64,000 nucleotides of DNA from Pedobacter chitinilyticus (GCF_003313385.1 NZ_QMHN01000001.1:867325-931324), one strand, 5' to 3'; counted from the stretch's first letter, positions 52,371 to 61,284 are shown. Translations and numbers: made by a program. Notes: generated by a model from the sequence alone, not told the origin.

Positions 52371-53580
52371 TTCGGTATTTGGGTTTGATGAAGAAGAAGT
52401 AAATAAGCATCAATAATTGAATTAGGGTTAAGCCTCCTATCCAAGTAATATCGAAGCCAATGTTGTAAAAAAAGTAAAGCATGAAAAAGCCGAGCAGGTA
52501 TCTTACACTTTCAATGGGTACAAACCAGCGCTTCTTTTCCAACAAAGCGCCGCAAGTAAGCATGCTGATGACGGTGAAAGTAGCCAATAGCATATTGGGC
52601 GTTAAAGCGAGCTTGTCAAAATAAAATAGCTGATAAGAACCCAGCGCTAATGCCAATAGAAACAGCAAAACGGCGTACATCATCGTTACGATAGAGGCTT
52701 GTGTATCAAATTTTCTATAATTGATGACATCTATTTCTGGAGCAAACTGAAATCCACCCAGTTTTTCGGGAAACCAACCTGGAGGTTTTACAAAAACTTT
52801 GATTTTATCTGAAATCCTATCAGATTTTTTTGCTGTTTCTATCAAATCTTTCCAGTAATGCACATTTGCCCAAACTGGGTTCCAACTAGCCAAAGGCTTA
52901 GTGATGCCATAATAGACTTCTTCTTCTTCTTTTTGAAAAGTACCAAACATCATATCCCAAATAATGAGCGTACCTGCATGATTTTTGTCAATATATTTAG
53001 GGTTAGAGCCATGATGCACACGGTGGTGAGATGGTGTATTGAGGATGTACTCTAAAAATCCCATGCTTTTGATGGTACGGGTATGAATCCAAAACTGATA
53101 GAGTGTATTAAAGGAACTTAAGGTTAAAAACATAATTGGGTCAAAGCCTATGAGCGCCAAAGGCAGATAAAATATCCACGAAAACCATCCTTGAAACCAC
53201 GATTGCCTTAATGCTACGGTTAAATTATACTCTTCTGACTGATGATGAACGATATGTGCTGCCCACAAGGCATTAATTTGATGGCTCATTCGATGAAACC
53301 AGTAATAAAAGAAATCGACACCAATAAACAGGATAATCCAAGTCCAAATGGTATTCGGGATTTCAAATAAGCGCCAGTGCTCGAAAATGTACATGTAACC
53401 GACAAACAGCACCGATTTCATGAAAAGCCCTACCAATTGTGACCCAATCCCCTGACTAAGATTGGCAATGGAGTCGTTTAATCGGTAGTATTTTAGCTTT
53501 TTGTAGAAGGTGTAGGCTAGTTCAATCCCTATCAAAATAAAGAAAATAGGTACTGACAGGGCAATATAATTGGTTTTCAT
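52363..53580 (-). CDS. Fatty acid hydroxylase-superfamily enzyme, alkylglycerol-monooxygenase-like
   Basis: This 405-residue membrane protein has the His-box set of the superfamily: H96-RMSH100, H109-IVHH113 and H185-H-RVHH190, for a di-iron centre. The blocks YNLTVALRQSWFQGWFSWIFY, FNTLYQFWIHT, ILNTPSHHRVHHG and DKNHAGTLIIWDMMFGTF resemble animal alkylglycerol monooxygenase (AGMO/TMEM195) more than sterol desaturase. AGMO cleaves ether lipids and needs tetrahydrobiopterin. A C-terminal hydrophobic extension of ~130 residues is present. Ether-lipid cleavage is inferred, but the neighbouring lysoplasmalogenase strengthens it. Confidence 0.88.
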   Translation of the reverse strand: MKTNYIALSVPIFFILIGIELAYTFYKKLKYYRLNDSIANLSQGIGSQLVGLFMKSVLFVGYMYIFEHWRLFEIPNTIWTWIILFIGVDFFYYWFHRMSHQINALWAAHIVHHQSEEYNLTVALRQSWFQGWFSWIFYLPLALIGFDPIMFLTLSSFNTLYQFWIHTRTIKSMGFLEYILNTPSHHRVHHGSNPKYIDKNHAGTLIIWDMMFGTFQKEEEEVYYGITKPLASWNPVWANVHYWKDLIETAKKSDRISDKIKVFVKPPGWFPEKLGGFQFAPEIDVINYRKFDTQASIVTMMYAVLLFLLALALGSYQLFYFDKLALTPNMLLATFTVISMLTCGALLEKKRWFVPIESVRYLLGFFMLYFFYNIGFDITWIGGLTLIQLLMLIYFFFIKPKYRNA

Positions 53581-53736
53581 CTGGTTTTATCTGGCGTTTT
53601 TCATCAATCGAACAGCAATAATTCGTTAATCTAATTTAATGATTTATCTGAATTATGTACTCCAGGTCGTAGGATTTAACTTCGTTGATTTTCAAATCTC
53701 CTCGTCGTGCCTCCTTTGTAATGTTCTTTCATATCT

Positions 53737-53853
53737 CGTCATTTCGAATGCAGTGAGAAATCTAGTAACTTGATAAATAATAATAGCTTATTTTAACTTA
53801 GTTATAGCATGATGTTAGATTTCTCTTCGTCGTACCTCCTTATCGAAATGACG
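53737..53853. repeat. Palindromic intergenic repeat (CGTCATTTCGA family), copy 6
   Basis: CGTCATTTCGAATGCAGTGAG and TATCGAAATGACG bound the element. GAGAAATCTAG and GTTAGATTTCTC are inner arms. Confidence 0.8.
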
Positions 53854-53881
53854 CCTATAGGAGACGATGGAAGGTTTAATT

Positions 53882-54580
53882 TTAAGTAACTCTCAAGATA
53901 TTCATTGATTTCACCCATTTATCCCGACTGCAACATTTACAAACTACTTGCTTTGCTGGAGCTATTAAATGAGTATAACCACAAAAGCTGCATGAGTAAT
54001 AATCCTTATGCTTAATTTCCTCTACTTTGTGGCAAAATAATGCGGGCAATATCGGCAAGCCATATTTTACTTCATCATCTTTATAATAGAATACACTGAT
54101 ACTGCCAGAAGTTTCTAAAATGGCTAATTGCACTTGGCCTAGATGCGACACATTTTTTTGGCGTAATTCGGCAAAGAATTCATCTTGCGCAAGGCTTTCC
54201 TTTTTAAAATTCTCAATGGCAAACCTACCATGCTCTATCACACAGGTGCAACTTCCCTCTAAAAGAATTTCTATTTTTTTGCTTTTGTTTACGAAATACG
54301 AAGTGATTTTGTAGGCAATCACCACCACTAAAAAAACCGCTACGGCTGATAAAATCCCTACTTCTCTATAAAACATGGGATCACCAGCGGCAGAGCCAAG
54401 ACCTACAATCACTACCAGTTCGAAGATAGAAAGCTGTTTAACACCCCGTTTGCCTAAAATCCTTAAGCTAACCAATACCACCAAATACATAATAAAGGTG
54501 CGAAGCATGATTTCTGGAATGAACAGCCAATCTTCACTTCCAAAAAGTATTTTTTCTAAACTGTCTGCCTGTGTTGCCAT
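53882..54580 (-). CDS. DUF421 membrane protein with C-terminal zinc-ribbon-like tail
   Basis: This 232-residue YetF-type protein has two or three N-terminal membrane helices and the DUF421 landmarks VSLRILGKRGVKQLSIFELVVIVGLGSAAGDPMF. RQKNVSHLGQVQLAILETSGSISVF follows. An unusual ~45-residue tail holds CSFCG and CKCC, spaced like a zinc ribbon (YYSCSFCGYTHLIAPAKQVVCKCCSRDKW). DUF421 proteins have no certain biochemical role. The tail suggests metal or nucleic-acid binding. Confidence 0.88.
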   Translation of the reverse strand: MATQADSLEKILFGSEDWLFIPEIMLRTFIMYLVVLVSLRILGKRGVKQLSIFELVVIVGLGSAAGDPMFYREVGILSAVAVFLVVVIAYKITSYFVNKSKKIEILLEGSCTCVIEHGRFAIENFKKESLAQDEFFAELRQKNVSHLGQVQLAILETSGSISVFYYKDDEVKYGLPILPALFCHKVEEIKHKDYYSCSFCGYTHLIAPAKQVVCKCCSRDKWVKSMNILRVT

Positions 54581-54628
54581 GTGCTAGTTTTTATGCTATA
54601 CAACGCAGCCACAGGAAATTTGTTTAGC

Positions 54629-54979
54629 TTACAGATTTGCTAAATATTGTTTGAGCAAGCTTTTATTGGCTCGTTGCTTCCAAGCGCTGATGAGCAGTTC
54701 CTTTAAAACTTCAGGCGCTGCCCTATCTAAATTCACCAACATGTACTTATAGTTTATATAATGCGGGGTAATAGTAAATGTTTCAGGGTCTTTTTGCATC
54801 CATTGCTCCCGTTCTTCCGTATAAATCACCAAATGTTCCTCGTCTTCTTTTAAACGAGCAAACAAACATTTGTTCAAATAAAAAGCGGGTGTGTCAAAAC
54901 ACAGTTTTTCAGAAGTAGCGGGTAGCTCTGCAATCACATTTCGAATAAAAGTAAGCGCCAATATGGTTTTCTGCTCCAT
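54629..54979 (-). CDS. MmcQ/YjbR-family protein
   Basis: This 116-residue small cytosolic protein has the YjbR pattern: helix with LPATSEKLCFDTPAFYLNKCLFARL, a strand with EEHLVIYTEEREQWMQKDPETFTITPHY and a C-terminal helix (LLISAWKQRANKSLLKQ). Members adopt a CyaY-like fold and may bind DNA, though no clear function is known. It ends 5 bp from the queuosine transporter gene on the same strand. Confidence 0.85.
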   Translation of the reverse strand: MEQKTILALTFIRNVIAELPATSEKLCFDTPAFYLNKCLFARLKEDEEHLVIYTEEREQWMQKDPETFTITPHYINYKYMLVNLDRAAPEVLKELLISAWKQRANKSLLKQYLANL

Positions 54980-54983
54980 TTCC

Positions 54984-55754
54984 TTAGCCTCTAGCGGCCA
55001 ATTTAATCATTCGATGAGCTAGATCTTTACCCAAATACTTATCTATAACGGCATGTACTACATATAAAATTGGCGTCATTAACAAGGCGACAATAAATTT
55101 ATAAGTATAGCCAACCAAACCAATAGCGGCTACCATTTGCCAGCTCCAATGATAAGCTGGATTAAGATAGAATGCAATAAAAATCACTACAAAACTATCA
55201 ATCAGTTGAGATACCAAGGTAGAACCCGTAGCTCTTAACCATAGGGCTCTTTCTCCCGTGAACTTTTTAATTCTGTGAAAAATCAGCACATCCACCATCT
55301 GCCCTATTAAAAAAGCGGTAATAGAACCAACAATAATCCACATTCCCTGACCAAAAATTGCATCAAAAGCATCGGGCATTCTTAATGGCTTGCCGTTAAC
55401 TTCTTGGGTCATCCAAAAATCCGCAGGTTCCAATTTAATGGCCATCCACACTACAAAAAATGCAAAGCCGATTAATATGGCGGTTAATATCGAAAGGAAG
55501 CGTACTTGCTTTACCCCAAAATATTCGTTAATGATATCCGTCATGATAAAAACAATAGGCCAAGTGAGCACGCCAGCCGACATATTATAGGATAGATTGG
55601 GAACGCCAAACAAGTTGATATCAAACTTCTTGATGCCCAATACACCTTCTACAGAGAATATTTTTACGCCAATAAATTCAGACATCAAGGTGTTTGCCAC
55701 AAAAAACGCCCCGAGAACGAGTAATAATCTGCTTTCTTTGGTTTTAAAAGTCAT
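54984..55754 (-). CDS. yhhQ: Queuosine precursor transporter (YhhQ-like)
   Basis: This 256-residue inner-membrane protein has about six helices and the family blocks LSYNMSAGVLTWPIVFIMTDIINEYFGVKQVRFLS, AFLIGQMVDVLIFHRIKKFTGERALWLRATGSTLVSQLIDSFVVIF and YTYKFIVALLMTPILYV. YhhQ imports preQ0/preQ1 for tRNA queuosine. It is followed by the YjbR gene after 4 bp. No que biosynthesis genes are near. Confidence 0.93.
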   Translation of the reverse strand: MTFKTKESRLLLVLGAFFVANTLMSEFIGVKIFSVEGVLGIKKFDINLFGVPNLSYNMSAGVLTWPIVFIMTDIINEYFGVKQVRFLSILTAILIGFAFFVVWMAIKLEPADFWMTQEVNGKPLRMPDAFDAIFGQGMWIIVGSITAFLIGQMVDVLIFHRIKKFTGERALWLRATGSTLVSQLIDSFVVIFIAFYLNPAYHWSWQMVAAIGLVGYTYKFIVALLMTPILYVVHAVIDKYLGKDLAHRMIKLAARG

Positions 55755-55880
55755 AGCATCTAAAGTACAAAAAAAATGAAAATAGCGAATACTCCAATTT
55801 TGGGTGGGCCGAAAAAACTTGTTAATCTCGCATCCTTAACGACTAAATAATTCAGTAATTTTTAATTATTTTCGTAGCAG

Positions 55881-57026
55881 ATGATGAATATAAACTCGAA
55901 ATTACCCACCGTAGGCACTACCATTTTTACAGTAATGTCTAAACTTGCCGCAGACCATCAAGCCATTAATCTATCGCAAGGTTTCCCTGATTATGAAACC
56001 AACGAGCAACTTATAGCAGAAATTAGCCAAGCCATGAAAAGTGGTTTTAACCAATATGCACCTATGGCAGGCTTGGTTTCGTTGAGGGAGCTGATTTCTG
56101 AAAAAATCGAAAATCTTTACGGAACGAAATATCATCCAGAAACCGAAATAACCATTACCGCTGGAGGCACACAAGCTATTTTTACGGCGATAAATACCTT
56201 TATTACCGCGGGTGACGAAGTCATTATTTTCGAGCCAGCGTACGATTGCTATGCTCCTACCATAAAACTGTTGGGCGGATTGGTTAAACCTTTCGAGCTG
56301 CAAGCTCCCGACTATAAAATTGATTGGGAGATGGTGAAAAAGTTGTTTTCGGCCAATACCAAAATGATTATCATCAATACGCCTCATAATCCTACTGGAA
56401 GTATTTTGCGTAAACAAGATATTGAGGCGTTAATTAAACTAACCAAAGACACGGATATTCTTATTTTAAGTGATGAAGTTTATGAGCATATCATTTTTGA
56501 TGGCGAACAACATCAAAGCGTAGCTTTATATCCCGAATTAGCAGAGCGAAGCCTGATTGTGGCCTCATTTGGCAAACTTTTACATGCTACCGGATGGAAG
56601 GTTGGTTACTGTTTGGCACCAGAAAAACTGATGTCTGAATTCAGGAAAATACACCAATTCAACGTTTTCAGCGTTAATACCCCTATGCAGGCAGGTATCG
56701 CTAATTATTTAAAATCATCTAACGTCTATCAGGAAATTCCTGTCTTTTTTCAAAAGAAGCGGGATTATTTCCAAGAGCTTCTTAAACAAACAAAATTTGA
56801 ACTTTTACCTTGTAAAGGCTCATATTTCCAGTGTGTAAGCTTCGCAAATATCAGCGAGGAGAAAGATACTGATTTTGCTAAACGACTGGTAAGCACTGTG
56901 GGTGTGGCAGCCATTCCAGTTTCGGCATTTTACACCCAAAAGATCGATAACAAAGTTATCCGCTTTTGTTTTGCCAAAGAAGATAGCACGCTCGAAAAAG
57001 CAGTAGAAAAACTAACTAAATTATAA
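55881..57026 (+). CDS. Methionine aminotransferase (YbdL-like, PLP-dependent)
   Basis: This 381-residue class I aminotransferase has AGGTQAIFTAINTF, NTPHNPTGSILRKQDIEAL, LSDEVYEHIIFDG and the PLP lysine K232 in ASFGKLLHATGWKVGYCLAP. The YbdL/MtnE group transaminates 2-oxo-4-methylthiobutanoate in the methionine salvage pathway or acts as a glutamine transaminase. The following gene encodes an omega-amidase 13 bp away, which would clear the alpha-ketoglutaramate by-product. Confidence 0.92.
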   Translation: MMNINSKLPTVGTTIFTVMSKLAADHQAINLSQGFPDYETNEQLIAEISQAMKSGFNQYAPMAGLVSLRELISEKIENLYGTKYHPETEITITAGGTQAIFTAINTFITAGDEVIIFEPAYDCYAPTIKLLGGLVKPFELQAPDYKIDWEMVKKLFSANTKMIIINTPHNPTGSILRKQDIEALIKLTKDTDILILSDEVYEHIIFDGEQHQSVALYPELAERSLIVASFGKLLHATGWKVGYCLAPEKLMSEFRKIHQFNVFSVNTPMQAGIANYLKSSNVYQEIPVFFQKKRDYFQELLKQTKFELLPCKGSYFQCVSFANISEEKDTDFAKRLVSTVGVAAIPVSAFYTQKIDNKVIRFCFAKEDSTLEKAVEKLTKL

Positions 57027-57039
57027 ATATTAACCGCTC

Positions 57040-57840
57040 ATGGAACCACATTACCTCAACATTCAAAACTTAAAAATTACGATTTTTCAAGCCTACCTAT
57101 TCTGGGAAAACATTGAAAAAAACTTGCAGAATATAGGCTTGCGATTGTCGGGTGGCGTACGTGAGAAAACTGATTTAATAGTTCTTCCAGAAATGTTCAA
57201 CACTGGTTTTACCATGAAAGCTGAAGAATTGGCTGAGGATATGGATGGTAGAACCATGCAATGGATAAAAAAAACTGCTGCCAGCTATGATTGTGTAGTG
57301 ACTGGAAGTTTGATTATTAAAGAAAACGGTAATTATTACAACCGCATGGTGTGGGTAAAACCAGATGGCGAATACCAATATTACGATAAACATCATCTTT
57401 TTGGCTTGGGCGAGGAAGACAAACATTTCTCGGCAGGTAACGAACAGGTGATTGTAGAACTAAAAGGATGGAAAATACGCTTGGCGGTTTGTTACGACTT
57501 GCGTTTTCCTGTTTGGTTAAGGAATAAAAATGCTGCTTACGACATTTTGTTATTAGTGGCTAGCTGGCCAGATAAGCGTTCATCGCACTGGAGAACCTTG
57601 ATTCACGCCAGAGCGATTGAAAACCAAAGTTATGTCATTGGCGTAAACCGCGTTGGACATGATGGTAACCAGATTTATCATAGTGGCCACTCTATGTGCA
57701 TCGACCCTTTGGGCAATACCGTTTACTATAAACCAGAAGACGAAGACCTCTATACTTTCAGTATTAACTACACCGAATTAGAAAAAATTAGAAGACAATT
57801 TCCTTTTTTGAAAGATTCTGACGAATTTGAGATTAACTAA
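57040..57840 (+). CDS. Omega-amidase (YafV/Nit2-like nitrilase superfamily)
   Basis: This 266-residue enzyme has the nitrilase triad: E51 in LIVLPEMFNTGF, K117 in YDKHHLFGLGEED and C151 in RLAVCYDLRFPVWLRN. The GLGEEDKHFSAG and GHSMCIDPLGN blocks match YafV-type omega-amidases that hydrolyse alpha-ketoglutaramate or alpha-ketosuccinamate. The aminotransferase upstream makes a glutamine transaminase-omega-amidase pathway plausible. It is followed by an asparaginase gene 8 bp later. Confidence 0.92.
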   Translation: MEPHYLNIQNLKITIFQAYLFWENIEKNLQNIGLRLSGGVREKTDLIVLPEMFNTGFTMKAEELAEDMDGRTMQWIKKTAASYDCVVTGSLIIKENGNYYNRMVWVKPDGEYQYYDKHHLFGLGEEDKHFSAGNEQVIVELKGWKIRLAVCYDLRFPVWLRNKNAAYDILLLVASWPDKRSSHWRTLIHARAIENQSYVIGVNRVGHDGNQIYHSGHSMCIDPLGNTVYYKPEDEDLYTFSINYTELEKIRRQFPFLKDSDEFEIN

Positions 57841-57848
57841 CTTAACAA

Positions 57849-58865
57849 ATGTATAATCGAAGGAAATTTATTCAGACCACTGCACTTTCTGCAGCTATTG
57901 TGACCTTGAGCAAAGCTTGTATTTCTAAAAGTAGCAGTATTAACAAGCCTATAGTCATTTCTACTTGGGATTTTGGGGTAGCGGCAAATGCCGAGGCATG
58001 GAAGACGTTAAGTAACAAAGGTAAAGCGCTTGATGCCGTTGAAAACGGTGTTAAGGTAGCAGAAGCTGATGTGAAGAACCAATCAGTAGGTTATGGCGGC
58101 TTGCCAGATAGAGACGGTATTGTAACATTAGATGCCAGTATTATGGACCATTTAGGCAATTGTGGTGCTGTGCTTGCCTTAGAGCAAATCAAACATCCTA
58201 TTTCCGTAGCTCGTTTAGTGATGGAACAAACGCCTCACGTTATGCTCGCTGGAGATGGCGCCCTACAATTTGCTTTGGAACAAGGATTTAAAAAAGAGAA
58301 CTTACTTACAGAAAAAAGCAAGAAAGATTGGCTAGAGTGGCTTAAAACCGCTAAGTATAATCCAGTGAGCAATATCGAAAATAAGCTTTACGATAAAGCC
58401 GCTCCAGAAAGATTACCGGGAAATCAATTCAACCACGATACCATTGGGATGTTGGCGCTTGATGCGCAAGGCAATTTAGCAGGTGCTTGTACTACCAGTG
58501 GAATGGCTTACAAACTACACGGTCGTGTAGGTGATAGTCCTATTATTGGTGCAGGCTTGTACATTGATAATGAGGTAGGTGGTGCTACCTCTACTGGTGT
58601 TGGCGAAGAAGTAGTGCGTAACGTGGGCTCTTTTTTAGTGGTTGAATTGATGCGTCAAGGATATCCGCCTGAAGAAGCTTGTAAAGAAGCAGTGATGCGT
58701 ATCATTAAAAAGAAAACCAATAGCACTAAAGACCTACAAGTAGGATTTTTAGCATTGAGCAAAAACGGCGAATATGGCGCCTATGCTATTCAAAAGGGTT
58801 TTACTTTTGCAGTTTGCGATAGCCAAAAGCAAGATTTGATTATTAAAGGGAAAAGCCACTACTAA
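57849..58865 (+). CDS. Glycosylasparaginase, Tat-like exported
   Basis: This 338-residue Ntn-hydrolase has a signal resembling a Tat peptide with lipobox (MYNRRKFIQTTALSAAIVTLSKAC). The new N-terminal Thr of the beta subunit is T198 in NQFNHDTIGMLALDAQGNLAGACTTSGMAYKLHGRVGDSPIIGAGLY. This matches the Elizabethkingia meningoseptica enzyme. Autoproteolysis would cut between D197 and T198. It cleaves GlcNAc-Asn linkages of glycopeptides. Its stop codon overlaps the left arm of an inverted repeat shared with the cutC start. Confidence 0.94.
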   Translation: MYNRRKFIQTTALSAAIVTLSKACISKSSSINKPIVISTWDFGVAANAEAWKTLSNKGKALDAVENGVKVAEADVKNQSVGYGGLPDRDGIVTLDASIMDHLGNCGAVLALEQIKHPISVARLVMEQTPHVMLAGDGALQFALEQGFKKENLLTEKSKKDWLEWLKTAKYNPVSNIENKLYDKAAPERLPGNQFNHDTIGMLALDAQGNLAGACTTSGMAYKLHGRVGDSPIIGAGLYIDNEVGGATSTGVGEEVVRNVGSFLVVELMRQGYPPEEACKEAVMRIIKKKTNSTKDLQVGFLALSKNGEYGAYAIQKGFTFAVCDSQKQDLIIKGKSHY

Positions 58866-58951
58866 CCCCTAAATCCCCTAAAGGGGACCTATCAACTAGA
58901 TGATATAATTATGAATCATAATAACAAAAGCCCCTTTAGGGGTTTGGGGTT
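58864..58951. repeat. AACCCCTAAATCCCCTAAAGGGG inverted repeat spanning the cutC start
   Basis: The left arm AACCCCTAAATCCCCTAAAG at 58864-58887 and the right arm GCCCCTTTAGGGGTTTGGGG at 58930-58951 pair over about 20 bases. The right arm encodes CutC residues 7-14. Confidence 0.85.
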
Positions 58952-59681
58952 AGAAATCTGTGCAAACTCCATTGAATCGGCTATCGCAGCAGAAAAAGGT
59001 GGTGCTGATAGAATTGAACTCTGTGCAAATTTAGGAGAAGGTGGTACTACGCCAAGCTATGGTCAAATTAAATGGTGTATGGAGAATTTGGGATTGGAAG
59101 TTTGGCCATTGATACGTCCCAGAGGTGGAGATTTTTTATATACCGATGCAGAATTTGAATGTCTTTTAGAAGATATATCTTTCTGCAAACAAATTGGTTG
59201 TCATGGTATAGTTACAGGGATACTAGATAAAGATGGAAATGTAGACGAGACCCGTTGTCGCCAAATCATAGCCATGGCCTCTCCTATGCCTGTTGCCTTT
59301 CACAGAGCTTTTGACATGAGCCAAAATCTGAAAGAAAGCTTGGAAGCGATTATTGCTTTAGGCTTTGTCAGGATCTTAACTTCTGGTGGAAAAGCGAATG
59401 CAGAAATTGGCACAAATGAAATTGCCCAATTGGTTTTACAAGCTAACGGTAGGATTGAGATCATGCCTGGTGCGGGGATTAATAGCGATAATTTATTGGA
59501 AATTGCGAAGATTACTGGAGCAAGGTGTTTTCATACCACTGCCAAAGATAAGTTTGCTAGCAAAATGATTTTCCAAAATGCAATTGGTAAAATGGGCAAT
59601 AAAGATTCCGATGAATTCAGCTATGATCAAACCGATTTAGATAAAGTAAAAGTTTTAAAGGAAACACTCAATAGTTTATAA
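58911..59681 (+). CDS. cutC: Copper homeostasis protein CutC
   Basis: This 256-residue TIM-barrel protein has LEICANSIESAIAAEKGGADRIELCANLGEGGTTPSYG, WPLIRPRGGDFLYTDAEF and VAFHRAFDM. FVRILTSGGKANAEIGTNEI and IMPGAGINSDNLLEI follow. The role of CutC in copper efflux is debated. The family begins near MKLEIC, while here the first 13 residues are MNHNNKSPFRGLG. Residues 7-14 are the translated right arm of a repeat, so the N terminus appears to have been altered by that element. Confidence 0.92.
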   Translation: MNHNNKSPFRGLGLEICANSIESAIAAEKGGADRIELCANLGEGGTTPSYGQIKWCMENLGLEVWPLIRPRGGDFLYTDAEFECLLEDISFCKQIGCHGIVTGILDKDGNVDETRCRQIIAMASPMPVAFHRAFDMSQNLKESLEAIIALGFVRILTSGGKANAEIGTNEIAQLVLQANGRIEIMPGAGINSDNLLEIAKITGARCFHTTAKDKFASKMIFQNAIGKMGNKDSDEFSYDQTDLDKVKVLKETLNSL

Positions 59682-59692
59682 ATAAGAAAGAA

Positions 59693-59725
59693 AAACCTCG
59701 TAGGTTTTCAAAACCTACGAGGTTT
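59693..59725. repeat. AAACCTCGYAGG hairpin repeat, copy 3
   Basis: AAACCTCGTAGG and CCTACGAGGTTT pair around TTTTCAAAA. It may terminate cutC. Confidence 0.85.
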
Positions 59726-59742
59726 AGATAAATCAAAATGAT

Positions 59743-59934
59743 ATGAGGTTAAACATTTACTTATCCATTTCATTACTGTTATTTGTTGCTTCATTTTATA
59801 TACTTGGTAGCTTAGAAATAGAAATGTTCGATACTTATTATGTGATTAACTATACTTACATCTTTAGAACCTTCGCTGTTTTATTTTTTTCAATATCGTT
59901 ACTTCTGCTGTTCCTTAAACTTAAAAGAAAATGA
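59743..59934 (+). CDS. Small membrane protein, two helices
   Basis: This 63-residue protein has two hydrophobic helices (residues ~5-25 and ~40-58) with FDTYYVINYTYIF between. I recognise no family; the FDTYYV motif recalls the heme-copper oxidase subunit I helix but is too short to assign. The stop overlaps the next start by four bases, so the two genes are coupled. Confidence 0.65.
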   Translation: MRLNIYLSISLLLFVASFYILGSLEIEMFDTYYVINYTYIFRTFAVLFFSISLLLLFLKLKRK

Positions 59935-60341
59935 GATTACTTTTTATTCTAATGCTATTTCCAATTTTTGGGTGGTCTCAAACCAATGCACCTAGTTTTG
60001 TAAAAGGCACTTTTGTTGACGATTATGGTATTAAATATTCGATTAATGATACGTTGTGGGTACAGCATCCAAATATCAAATACCACATTATTAAGTGGAA
60101 TGTAGCCGAACAATATGTGATTGCTAAAAATGGCAGCGGCCACAAGGCGGACGAAAATAAATATACCCGTATTGATTTCATGACCTTTGAAGGTATGGAG
60201 CCATGGAAATGGGGATTTTGCCTCACGGCTTACAAAGCAAAAACGGATACAGAAGCGGAACAAACTGCTGCTGCAGACAGGAAAAATCCCAGAAAAGGTT
60301 GTAATGGTTATCCTTTTTCGAGGATGAAAGCCAGCCGATAA
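59931..60341 (+). CDS. Exported protein of unknown function
   Basis: This 136-residue protein has a signal peptide (MRLLFILMLFPIFGWSQ). A small beta-rich domain includes FVDDYGIKYSINDTLWVQHPNIKYHIIKWN and YTRIDFMTFEGMEPWKWGFCLTAYK. No family is recognised. It is translationally coupled (ATGA) with the preceding small membrane protein. Confidence 0.7.
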   Translation: MRLLFILMLFPIFGWSQTNAPSFVKGTFVDDYGIKYSINDTLWVQHPNIKYHIIKWNVAEQYVIAKNGSGHKADENKYTRIDFMTFEGMEPWKWGFCLTAYKAKTDTEAEQTAAADRKNPRKGCNGYPFSRMKASR

Positions 60342-60347
60342 CATCTG

Positions 60348-61121
60348 TTAGTCACTAGCTGGACTACGTAAAAACTTCAATACTTTGTATTCATTGTACG
60401 CCATGATAATATTATAGCCTAATAATGCTATGATCAACGGATTAACATGATTCATGAAATCTAATCCCATTATAGCGGAAGGGATAAAGACCAAAACGAC
60501 GGTGCCAATTGCAAGAAAAAAAGCTGTTTTAATTGAGCCAAACAACATTGATAGCCTTACCATGTTATCCCATTTAAATTGATTTGGATTGCGAAATAAA
60601 CGGATAAGATTATTTAATAGATAAAAGAAAATCAGAAATACTGTTACACCTGACAATAGTGAATTATCTAAGGATGGAAATTGTAAGTGTTTGGCTAAAA
60701 CGAAGTAGCTCACCACAACTACACAGGTCAGTATTTTAACCAATTGAAAGTTTTTTCCCTCAACCAGCCATTGAGAAAAGGCATTACCCTTGTCATTTAG
60801 CGAAAGTAACTTTTGTCGGGCGTCATTACTAAGGCCAGTAAACGGACTGATAAGCCCAATTACCACCATTAATAGCGTTGCGGAAAACTGAAAGGAAATA
60901 TCTGCGATTAAAATGCTTATTCGCTCTTCAGTTAGTATTTTAACCGAAAATAGAGTTAGCAAAATAATTGAAGCCATTACCACATGGAATACAAATGGAA
61001 AATAATTGATTAACTTATTCCCTTTTATCATAGAGGTATCAACTACCTGACCCTTGCTATCGATAATGTTATTTGCCTTGCGAACAATAGCTATAATGAA
61101 AAAAATAAAAATAAAGCCCAT
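60348..61121 (-). CDS. Polytopic membrane protein of unknown function
   Basis: This 257-residue protein has about seven hydrophobic segments, including YFPFVFHVVMASIILLTLFSV and VLVFIPSAIMGLDFMNHVNPLIIALLGYNIIMAYNEY. It is convergent with the exported-protein gene. I recognise no family and see no catalytic motif. Confidence 0.7.
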   Translation of the reverse strand: MGFIFIFFIIAIVRKANNIIDSKGQVVDTSMIKGNKLINYFPFVFHVVMASIILLTLFSVKILTEERISILIADISFQFSATLLMVVIGLISPFTGLSNDARQKLLSLNDKGNAFSQWLVEGKNFQLVKILTCVVVVSYFVLAKHLQFPSLDNSLLSGVTVFLIFFYLLNNLIRLFRNPNQFKWDNMVRLSMLFGSIKTAFFLAIGTVVLVFIPSAIMGLDFMNHVNPLIIALLGYNIIMAYNEYKVLKFLRSPASD

Positions 61122-61284
61122 TAGATGATATGAGATAGATATATAACAAATATATATTTTATTTAAATGCCAAACTATGCTTGTAGGATTGGTTTGTTCG
61201 GTAGCTGCTTCGCGGTGTACCTCGCAATGACGAACAAACTGGCGAAAAGAAAAGGTAATAACAGCACTTCAGTCGTTAAATAAA

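Noticed and set aside
59743..59934. Cytochrome oxidase subunit I fragment (FDTYYV)
   Set aside because: The protein is only 63 residues with two helices and no haem histidines; the motif is a chance resemblance.
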